Shown: positions 11,182-17,402 of the stretch, piece by piece | How positions within the stretch are numbered: position 1 is the stretch's first letter | Layout of the letters: each line of letters begins with the position of its first letter | Origin: Candidatus Pacearchaeota archaeon | Lineage (GTDB): Archaea > Nanobdellota > Nanobdellia > Pacearchaeales > GW2011-AR1 | Assembly: GCA_002688875.1 (NCBI GenBank) | Contig: NZDU01000003.1 | Location: forward strand, 35,315 to 52,716 | Direction of reading: 5' to 3' | Length of the DNA: 17,402 bases | Made by a program: the position numbers and the translations under genes | The notes under the pieces: generated by a model | The model's database searches: none | The model's input: only the letters and a program-made list of their open reading frames with translations | Told to the model about the DNA's origin: nothing

Positions 11182-13581
11182 ATGAAAGTATTAGTTGGGT
11201 TTCCTCCGATGCAGAGTCCTCTTGGAACTCCTTTGTTAAGTCAGAATAGGCAGTTTCAGTATTTTGAGAAGCCGACTTTTCTTTATCCGGTTGTTTTGGG
11301 TACTGCGGCTACGATGGTTAAGAAAAAAGGGCATGAAGTTATTTGGGGTGATGCTATAGCTCGAGATATGAGTTGGAAAGAATATGATGAGATGATTGAG
11401 AGGGAAAAGCCGGAGGTTTTTTTATTTGAGACTAAGGCTCCGGTTGTTAAGAAACATTGGCAAGCGATTGATCATCTTAAGGCTAAGTTTCCTGAGATGA
11501 AGATTGTTATTTGTGGGGATCATGTTAGTTATTTGCCTAGGGAGAGTTTGGAGAATAGTGAGGTAGATTATGTTATTAATGGAGGGTATTATGATTTTGC
11601 TTTTATGGACTTGGTTGATTGGTTGAATGATAAGAAGAAAGGTAATGAGGGTAGGGTTCCTGAGGGGATTTGGTATAGGGATGCTAGTGGGAATGTGGTA
11701 GAGAATGGTCGGTTTGAGTTTTATCAAGATAGTGGGAGGGATATAAATGATGCGCCGTTTCCGGATAGGGTGTTGACTAAGTATATGGATTATCAGGACG
11801 AGTTTAATTTGAAGGGCAGGCCTCAGTTTTATATAATGAGTGCTAGGGATTGTGCTTGGGGGAAGTGTACTTTTTGTGTGTGGGATCATGCGTTGTATCC
11901 AAAGGGTTCTTACAAACAGAGAACGCCGGAGAATACGTTTGAAGAGGTTAAGCATTTGGTTGATGATTTTGGAGCTAAGGAGATATTTGATGATGCGGGG
12001 ACTATACCTCCAGGGAGTTGGTTGAGAAGGTTTTGTGAGTTGATGATAGAGAGTGGTTATAATAAGAAGGTTATGTATAGTTGCAATATGAGGTTTGGAT
12101 GGGTTGATGCGGAGATGTATAAATTGATGAGGAAGGCAGGGTTTAGGTTGTTGAAGTATGGATTGGAGTCGGGTTGTCAGAAGACGATTGATAAGTTGGA
12201 TAAGGGGACGGATGTTTCAAAAGTGTACGAACATTGTAAAGATGCTAAGGATGCTGGGTTGACGGTGCATATCACGATGATGGTGGGATATCCTTGGGAG
12301 AGTAAGAGTGATGCGATGAGGACGTTTAATTTGGCTAAGGATTTGATGCATAAAGGGCTTGTGGATATTCATCAATCGACTGTTGTGATGCCTTATCCTG
12401 GGACTCCGTTGTATGAGGAAGCTGCTAGGGAGGGTTGGTTGAGGTTTGATAAGACTGATTATGAGAAACTTGCTATGGACCAGCCTGCTTTGAGGACAAT
12501 TGAGATGAGTCCTGAGGAGGTTCAAGGAATTTGTAAATTGAATTATAAGATTTATCTTGATCCTAGGTATGTTTGGCAACATGCTAAGTCGAGGATAAAG
12601 AGTTGGGAAGATGTTAAGTATACTTTTGAGGGAGTGACTGCAGTTATAGGTCATATGAAGGATTTTAGTAGGAAGCCGGATAAGAAGTCTTTTGATAAGG
12701 AATTGCTTAATAGTGAGCAAATTGCTAGAATGGATGCAAATTTGCATAATCCGAGACAAGATTTGGTTGCGATTAAGGCAGGTAAGAAGGGGGCTATTCC
12801 ATATAAGCATGTGGATGAAGATTTAATTAGTGGTCGACCGTTAGAAATGAAACAAACACCAAAGGAAAGATACCCTAATCCTTCCAGATATCAGAGAAAT
12901 AGATTATTAAAAAAGATTTTCTTAAAATATACCGACCTTAAAGATAAGTATTTTATTGATATTTGTGGTACTGGAGAAATATTAGTTTTAATGGATAACT
13001 ATAATATGAAAGGAGAAGGCATAGATCTCTCTGAAGAATCCTGTAACATATCAAGACAGAAAGTTTCGAATAATATCCAGGTTAAAGTTGGGGACTATAT
13101 GGATATTGAAGATAGAAAGTACGGGTTGATATTGATGATAGATGTTTTAGAACATATCAAGGAAGACGGTTCGTTTCTCAAAAAGACAAATGAGATTCTA
13201 GAGGATGATGGATATTATTTAATAAATGTTCCTGCAAAGATGAGTATTTTTGGGAAGGCAGATGAAGCTGTAGGCCATTATAGAAGATATGAAAAAGAAG
13301 ATATGATAAAATTGCTAAAGGATAATGGATTTGAGATAATGGACTTTTGGTCTTATGGGTTCCCAATACTAGGAAGAATATACTCTTTATTATGGAACTC
13401 TGAAGTTAAGGGGAGTAAGGAAGAGAATACTATTAAAAGTGGTACGACTCATCCTAATTTTATGAGATATTTATATCCAGTTGTAGGTAAATTTTATTGG
13501 CTTCTAAACATGCAAGATTTAATTCTGAATACAAATGTAGGATCACAATATTTAATCTTGTGCAAAAAGAAGGTTGAATAA
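11182..13581 (+). CDS. B12-binding radical SAM protein fused to a class I SAM-dependent methyltransferase
   Basis: Numbered from the ATG at 11182 (799 residues; GGTGAG at 11170-11175 favours it over the ATG at 11179). Residues 1-150 form a B12-binding-type Rossmann domain (MKVLVGFPPMQSPLGTP, IVICGDH). Residues 215-460 are a radical SAM barrel with Cys224-AWGK-Cys229-TF-Cys232, a CX4CX2C cluster motif rather than the usual CX3CX2C, then KQRTPENTFEEVKHLVDDFG and GLESGCQKTIDKLDKGTD. From about 556 on, a complete methyltransferase domain follows: motif I FIDICGTGE (591-599), GEGIDLSEES (611-620), VLEHI (655-659), LINVPAK, and GHYRRYEKEDM. The first part is G/T-skewed like its neighbours, while the last 245 residues are A-rich and unskewed. 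The junction is near 12840, and Met556 (12847) would be a natural start for a separate enzyme. It probably methylates or rearranges a lipid or glycan; the substrate is unknown. Confidence 0.82.
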   Translation: MKVLVGFPPMQSPLGTPLLSQNRQFQYFEKPTFLYPVVLGTAATMVKKKGHEVIWGDAIARDMSWKEYDEMIEREKPEVFLFETKAPVVKKHWQAIDHLKAKFPEMKIVICGDHVSYLPRESLENSEVDYVINGGYYDFAFMDLVDWLNDKKKGNEGRVPEGIWYRDASGNVVENGRFEFYQDSGRDINDAPFPDRVLTKYMDYQDEFNLKGRPQFYIMSARDCAWGKCTFCVWDHALYPKGSYKQRTPENTFEEVKHLVDDFGAKEIFDDAGTIPPGSWLRRFCELMIESGYNKKVMYSCNMRFGWVDAEMYKLMRKAGFRLLKYGLESGCQKTIDKLDKGTDVSKVYEHCKDAKDAGLTVHITMMVGYPWESKSDAMRTFNLAKDLMHKGLVDIHQSTVVMPYPGTPLYEEAAREGWLRFDKTDYEKLAMDQPALRTIEMSPEEVQGICKLNYKIYLDPRYVWQHAKSRIKSWEDVKYTFEGVTAVIGHMKDFSRKPDKKSFDKELLNSEQIARMDANLHNPRQDLVAIKAGKKGAIPYKHVDEDLISGRPLEMKQTPKERYPNPSRYQRNRLLKKIFLKYTDLKDKYFIDICGTGEILVLMDNYNMKGEGIDLSEESCNISRQKVSNNIQVKVGDYMDIEDRKYGLILMIDVLEHIKEDGSFLKKTNEILEDDGYYLINVPAKMSIFGKADEAVGHYRRYEKEDMIKLLKDNGFEIMDFWSYGFPILGRIYSLLWNSEVKGSKEENTIKSGTTHPNFMRYLYPVVGKFYWLLNMQDLILNTNVGSQYLILCKKKVE

Positions 13582-13688
13582 AGAAATTATTTATATTTAT
13601 TCTTGTGAATTTTTCCCCTAAAAACGGTTATTAATAATTCTAGTTAATCAATCTATAAACTTAAATAGTAAGAAAGAGATTTTTAAGG

Positions 13689-14111
13689 ATGGAAGAGACT
13701 GGTAGTGATGTAGAGATTGGTGATGAAGGTTCTAACGATAATGAGACTAAGAGTTTAGGGAAGTATGATAAGGAAGGGTTTAAGGAAATAACTATGGAGA
13801 AGCCTCGTGAGATTGATGCTAGCGGGATTACGAGACCTTGGAGGATGGATCCTAAGGGATATTTTTTGATTAGAGTTAATGAGGAACTTGGGAAGATAGA
13901 GGCTGCATTTTGTGATATTAAGGATAATAAAGTTCGGGTGATAATTAGAGGAGACCATCCTGTTGAAGTTTATACTGCTATTTTGAAAGAGAATTTGGTT
14001 ACAATGTTAGATCATGCGGCAGATATTGGTGTTGAGCTTGAGAAGGCTTATATTGCGTTGAAAGAGGGGAAGAAATATACGCAGGACAAGGTTGACTTGG
14101 AAAATGAGTAG
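13689..14111 (+). CDS. DUF4346-like archaeal protein
   Basis: The first 40 of 140 residues are acidic and low in complexity. After them comes a conserved core: PREIDASGITRPWRMDPKGY, FLIRVNEELGKIEAAFC, RGDHPVEVYTAILKENLV, DHAADIGVELEKAYIALKEG, and KYTQDK. The run WRMDPKGYF.I, the His-Ala-Ala..Gly..Leu-Glu-Lys-Ala helix and the final Tyr-x-Gln-Asp match what I know of DUF4346, found in archaea alone or attached to pterin-binding proteins. Its biochemical role is not established. CTATAAAC (13653-13660) and CTTAAATAG (13660-13668) are TATA-like candidates for a leaderless or short-leader transcript. Confidence 0.65.
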   Translation: MEETGSDVEIGDEGSNDNETKSLGKYDKEGFKEITMEKPREIDASGITRPWRMDPKGYFLIRVNEELGKIEAAFCDIKDNKVRVIIRGDHPVEVYTAILKENLVTMLDHAADIGVELEKAYIALKEGKKYTQDKVDLENE

Positions 14112-14118
14112 ATAAATT

Positions 14119-14128
14119 CTTTTAAAGC
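14119..14128 (+). promoter_or_regulatory. TATA-like box for the nucleotidyltransferase gene
   Basis: CTTTTAAAGC lies 20-29 nt before the ATG at 14148, with no room for a leader. It implies a transcript separate from the DUF4346-like gene, which ends 8 nt upstream of the box. Confidence 0.45.
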
Positions 14129-14147
14129 AGGTTTGATAGATTTCTAA

Positions 14148-15371
14148 ATGAGAAAATATACTGCGTATGGTAGTGAGGTTGATGAATATATTCAGAAAGA
14201 ATATCTTGATAAGATAGTTAAGAGTTTTGTTAAAGACCATAATCCTATTTCTATTGTTTTGTTTGGGGGCTTTGGGAAGGGAGAGGGGAGTGTTTATTTT
14301 GTTGATGGGAAGCCTGTGCCGTTTAATGATTTTGATTTGTATGTGGTTACTAAAGAGAAGATGAGTGAGGAAGAGCTTGATGAAATGTCTATGAATGCGA
14401 GTAAGGAAATTGGGATGGGGGGATTGGAGATTGCTTATTTTCCTAATGATAGTTATGATGTTAAGAAACATTTTCATGTGGATGTTAGATGTTTGCCGAT
14501 GGGTAAGTTGGATGAGTTGATGAATATTCAGAGATATTATGAGTTGAAGTACGGGAGTCAGGTGATTTATGGGGATGAGTTGATTCTTGATAAGATGAAT
14601 GAGATTAAGAGGGAGAGTTTGCCGGATTCGGATGGGTTGAGAAATATGTTTAATAAATTGCATACGATGTTGTTGGGTTTGCAAGGAGAGTATAATGAGG
14701 ATAGTGAGAGGGTTCGGATTTTTTGGAGTTATAAAAGTTATATGTCGATTTGTGAGGCGTTGTTGATTTCGGAGAAGAAGTTTGAGGCCACGTCTAGAGA
14801 GAGGGCTATGAGATTTGAAGAGATATTTGATTATAGTTTTCCTGAGCTTAGAAAAAAGATTCCGGGTCTCGTTAGTAAGGTTAAGATTGCTACTGAGTTT
14901 AAGTTGAAGCCGGATTTTAATATGGATGTTGAGAAGTTGTGGGATGAGGCACTTAGAGATATTTTGGTTGTTTTTGAGTATTATGTTGAGAGGATGACTG
15001 GGTTGGATAATGTTGGTGATGCTATTAATGGGAAGTTGCCTTATACTTACTTTGCTCCATTTTTGAAAGAGAAGATTGGGTTTAATTTTTTTCCCGCGCA
15101 GTATGTTTTGAATCTTGGTTATGTGAATGTTCTTCGCTCGGAGAAGGAGTTGTATTTAAGGCCGTTGTTTCAGTGGAAGGATGTGGGGTTGAGGCTAATT
15201 CTTCCGATTTATTATTTGTTGAAGTATAAATCTAGCGGGGATGATGAATGGCTTGAGAAGGCTTACTTGGAGTTGAAGGAGTTTATTCGGGTTGATGAGA
15301 AAGGGTTTTGGTATTTGAAAGAACGTGCTTTAAGGGCTTATGGATTGTATTATGCGCAGAGGTTGTTGTGA
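14148..15371 (+). CDS. Polymerase-beta-type nucleotidyltransferase with helical C-terminal region
   Basis: The N-terminal domain of this 407-residue protein carries the nucleotidyltransferase signature GGFGKGEGS (40-48), the two metal-binding Asp in NDFDLYVV (Asp61 and Asp63), and a third acidic residue in HVDVRCLP (Asp112), all at suitable spacing. The remaining 280 residues are mainly helical with no membrane segment (for example LRDILVVFEYYVERM and LEKAYLELKEFIRVDEKGFW). Members of this superfamily attach nucleotides to small molecules, RNA or proteins. Stand-alone forms include antibiotic adenylyltransferases and MNT antitoxins, but no HEPN partner gene is adjacent. The long C-terminal part is not one I can name. 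The G/T skew matches the local genome background. Confidence 0.7.
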   Translation: MRKYTAYGSEVDEYIQKEYLDKIVKSFVKDHNPISIVLFGGFGKGEGSVYFVDGKPVPFNDFDLYVVTKEKMSEEELDEMSMNASKEIGMGGLEIAYFPNDSYDVKKHFHVDVRCLPMGKLDELMNIQRYYELKYGSQVIYGDELILDKMNEIKRESLPDSDGLRNMFNKLHTMLLGLQGEYNEDSERVRIFWSYKSYMSICEALLISEKKFEATSRERAMRFEEIFDYSFPELRKKIPGLVSKVKIATEFKLKPDFNMDVEKLWDEALRDILVVFEYYVERMTGLDNVGDAINGKLPYTYFAPFLKEKIGFNFFPAQYVLNLGYVNVLRSEKELYLRPLFQWKDVGLRLILPIYYLLKYKSSGDDEWLEKAYLELKEFIRVDEKGFWYLKERALRAYGLYYAQRLL

Positions 15372-15382
15372 GCGGACCATAG

Positions 15383-15392
15383 ATTTATAAAT
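15383..15392 (+). promoter_or_regulatory. TATA-like box for gene 15413-15799
   Basis: ATTTATAAAT lies 21-30 nt upstream of the ATG at 15413, the leaderless spacing. Confidence 0.5.
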
Positions 15393-15412
15393 AGTTATTA
15401 GAATCATTTATT

Positions 15413-15799
15413 ATGCATCCGGAGATTAAAGGTAAACTTAATGAATTAGGTAGGAAATGGTTAGCTAATGCTTTAGAACGAAAGGACCATCACCTTCAAG
15501 CTGCTGAGGCTGGATATATTTCTTTTGACGATATTTATTTTTTGGGGGTATTTAATGGGGCTGGAACTATTGCCCTTCAAAACTTGGTTGATACAGATCA
15601 AGCACCAATTGCTGAGGCAAATGAAAGTGTTCCTTTTCCTACAGTTATCCAAGATGATCCTGATTTTAGAATTAAAGAGAGCCAGTTAGCACATAAGTTG
15701 ACTTCAGAGCTTTATCATTGTTCACCTGAAGATACGGAGAAACGTTGGGAAAAGATTTATATTAATATTGATAAATATTTTGAGGATCAAAGGAAATAA
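15413..15799 (+). CDS. Hypothetical soluble protein
   Basis: I do not recognise this 128-residue protein. The first 30 residues form a charged helix (KLNELGRKWLANALERKDHH). The middle (FDDIYFLGVFNGAGTIALQN) is hydrophobic and Gly-containing but too mixed for a confident membrane segment. The C-terminal half is acidic (about 75-128: IQDDPDFRIKESQLAHKL, then CSPEDTEKRWEKIY). One Cys (about position 103) is not part of any cluster. Its own TATA-like box predicts a leaderless transcript, and another (15815-15823) follows the stop for the next gene. Codon use is mixed, without the G/T skew of both neighbours. Confidence 0.55.
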   Translation: MHPEIKGKLNELGRKWLANALERKDHHLQAAEAGYISFDDIYFLGVFNGAGTIALQNLVDTDQAPIAEANESVPFPTVIQDDPDFRIKESQLAHKLTSELYHCSPEDTEKRWEKIYINIDKYFEDQRK

Positions 15800-15867
15800 C
15801 TTTATCTCCATAATACTTATAAACAATTGTTAACTCTCCAGCTTACTAAAATTGGTATGAAAATAGG

Positions 15868-17277
15868 ATGAAAGTATTATTGATAGCTCCGAATTATTTG
15901 AGGGTGTATAGTTATGTTAGTGAGGAAGCGACTATGGTTGCGCCTCCGATGGGGATGGCGTATATTGCAGGATATTTGAGGGATAATAATGTTGAGGTTG
16001 AGATTTTGGACCTTGCAGCGTTGAGGTCGGATGAGAAGATGGAGAGGAAGTTGATTGCGGAGAGTGGGGCGGATATGGTTGCGATGGCTGGGACTACTAA
16101 TACGATTATGTTGTGTTATGATTTGGCTAAGATAAGTAAGGAGGTGTTGCCGGATGCGAAGGTTGTTGTTGGGGGGCCACATCCGACTATGGAGCCTGCT
16201 AGAACGTTGGAAGAGTGTAAGCAGATTGATTATTGTGTTGTGAGTGAGGCAGAGGAGACGATGCTTGAATTGGCTAGAGAAGTTGAGGACAAAGATATTT
16301 TGGGGATTTCGTTTCGTGATGGGAATGGTAAAATAGTTGTGAATGCTTCGCGGCCTTTGATTAAGGATTTGGATACGTTGGCTTTTCCGGCTCGTGATTT
16401 ATTGCCCCAAGATAAGTATTGGACTCCTGGAGTTAGAAGGTATCCTTATGCGATTATGATGACTTCTAGGGGTTGTCCTTACTCGTGTACGTTTTGTAGT
16501 AATTTTAGGACTCAGGGGAAGCAGTTTAGAGCTAGGAGTCCGGAGAATGTGTTGGCGGAGATTGATCATTTGGTTAAGGAGTATGGGGTTAAGGAGATAA
16601 ATATTGTGGATGATAATTTTACGTTTTTGCCGAAGAGGGTTAAGGAGATTTGTGATGGGTTGATTGAGAGGAATTATGATTTGGAGTTGAAGACGGGGAA
16701 TGGGATTAGGGCGGATCGGGTTTCGTTGCCGATGTTGAAGCATATGAAGAGGGCAGGGTTTTATCTTGTGGCTTATGGGGTTGAGACTGGGAGTGAGAGG
16801 ATTTTGAAGAAGATGAGGAAAGGGGAGACGTTGGATCATATTCGTCGGGCAGTTAGATGGAGTAAGCAGGCTGGCCTTCTTACTGAAGGTTTTTTTATGT
16901 TTGGGAATGAGGGAGAGGGAAGGAAGGAGATGTTAGAGACGATTAAGTTTGCTAAGGAATTGGATTTGAGTGTTGCGCAGTTTCAGATTTATACTCCAGT
17001 TCCTGGAAGTCCTTTGTTTGATACTATTAAACGCGATGGAGTTGTTTTCTCAGAGAATTGGGAGGATTATAATGCGTTTGATAAACCGTTGTTTGAGTAT
17101 CAAGATAGTAAGTTTGATTTGATGATGGAGATGCAACAGAGGGCTTATCGGGAATATTATTTTCGGCCTAAGATGTTTGTGCGTAAACTTTTGGAAGTTA
17201 AGAATTTGAAGCAGTTTAATGGTTATGTGAAGGCGGCGATGGCGGTGGCTAAAATGAGTGGTGGACGAGGAAGTTAA
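15868..17277 (+). CDS. B12-binding domain radical SAM enzyme
   Basis: The first 140 of 469 residues form the B12-binding domain: MKVLLIAPNY, PPMGMAYIAGYLRDNNVEVE (26-45), MAGTTNTI, VVVGGPHPTMEPARTL (99-114) and CVVSEAEET. The radical SAM core has the standard CX3CX2C motif in TSRGCPYSCTFC (Cys203, Cys207, Cys210), then FRARSPENVLAEIDHLVKEY, VDDNFTF, YGVETGSERILKKMRKGET and TPVPGSPLFD. In this class the [4Fe-4S] cluster cleaves SAM to a radical and cobalamin often carries the methyl group; products include methylated or rearranged lipids and antibiotics. The class is clear, but the substrate is not. The last residues KMSGGRGS before the stop are echoed in the tandem array downstream. A TATA-like box lies at 15815-15823. 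Confidence 0.85.
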   Translation: MKVLLIAPNYLRVYSYVSEEATMVAPPMGMAYIAGYLRDNNVEVEILDLAALRSDEKMERKLIAESGADMVAMAGTTNTIMLCYDLAKISKEVLPDAKVVVGGPHPTMEPARTLEECKQIDYCVVSEAEETMLELAREVEDKDILGISFRDGNGKIVVNASRPLIKDLDTLAFPARDLLPQDKYWTPGVRRYPYAIMMTSRGCPYSCTFCSNFRTQGKQFRARSPENVLAEIDHLVKEYGVKEINIVDDNFTFLPKRVKEICDGLIERNYDLELKTGNGIRADRVSLPMLKHMKRAGFYLVAYGVETGSERILKKMRKGETLDHIRRAVRWSKQAGLLTEGFFMFGNEGEGRKEMLETIKFAKELDLSVAQFQIYTPVPGSPLFDTIKRDGVVFSENWEDYNAFDKPLFEYQDSKFDLMMEMQQRAYREYYFRPKMFVRKLLEVKNLKQFNGYVKAAMAVAKMSGGRGS

Positions 17278-17313
17278 GGGTTGGGAATTTTAGGTAAGGT
17301 GAATGGTGGTGGG

Positions 17314-17402
17314 GAAGATGTCGAGGGGGCGGGGGAGTTGATGGGAATAGGAAGATGTCGAGGGGGAAGGGGAGTTGATGGGAATAGGAAGATGTCGAGG
17401 GG
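17314..17402 (+). repeat. G-rich 37-nt tandem repeat array, cut by the window edge
   Basis: Units start at 17314, 17351 and 17388. The first two are 37 nt and differ in only two positions (GGGCGGGG versus GGGAAGGG); the third is cut after 15 nt. Each unit holds ATGTCGAGGGGG and, read in one frame, KMSRGRGS or KMSRGKGS followed by a stop. The radical SAM gene just upstream ends KMSGGRGS and a stop, with mostly third-position differences between the two DNA copies. The runs of five, five, three and five G on one strand could form a G-quadruplex. No spacers separate the units, so this is not a CRISPR array. The total copy number and what follows are outside the window. Confidence 0.85.

Noticed and set aside
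17314..17402. A CRISPR array
   Set aside because: Units are contiguous 37-nt copies with no unique spacers, and no cas genes are nearby.

Overview
This window reads as archaeal chromosome, low in G+C. It carries an EMC3/TMCO1-type membrane insertase, a prefoldin alpha subunit, an eIF2B-type ribose-1,5-bisphosphate isomerase and a DPAGT1/AglH-type GlcNAc-1-phosphate transferase. Many genes have a TATA-like box about 20-30 nt before the start codon, so most transcripts look leaderless. Small genes, tight convergent ends and compact membrane proteins suggest a DPANN-type archaeon (Woesearchaeota/Pacearchaeota-like); that placement is inference.

Layout. 1-369 (minus): a HicB antitoxin overlapping a partial HicA toxin that runs off the left edge. 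451-2648: the insertase and several small membrane proteins, one of them VanZ-like. 2721-3390: a 60-nt tandem repeat array with hairpins, leading into a prefoldin-like gene with a His-rich tail. 3401-4210 (minus): ribose-1,5-bisphosphate isomerase. 4486-5890: a SpoIIM-family membrane protein, a 47-residue zinc-ribbon protein and an unknown gene. 5973-8394: an operon of lipid-linked sugar transferase, SET-domain methyltransferase and flippase-like protein, joined by ATGA overlaps. 8477-11002: two family-2 glycosyltransferases separated by a palindromic repeat element, then a membrane protein. 11182-17277: a B12-binding radical SAM protein fused to a methyltransferase and preceded by a structured leader, a DUF4346-like protein, a nucleotidyltransferase, an unknown protein and a second B12-binding radical SAM enzyme. 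17314-17402: a G-rich 37-nt tandem array that continues past the right edge.

Functionally, 5973-11002 looks like a locus for lipid-linked glycan assembly: loading the lipid carrier, adding sugars and possibly moving lipid-linked intermediates. The two radical SAM enzymes and the methyltransferase could modify lipids or glycans of the surface, but no substrate can be read from sequence.

The plus strand is strongly G/T-rich across most genes whichever strand codes, as expected of a replication-strand mutational skew. Several segments lack it: HicBA, 962-1639, 1859-2260, 5546-5890, the SET gene, the methyltransferase part of the fusion, and 15413-15799. These look like later arrivals. The most unusual items are the two tandem arrays made of mini reading frames that echo an adjacent gene end, and the double-hairpin leader at 11072-11159.
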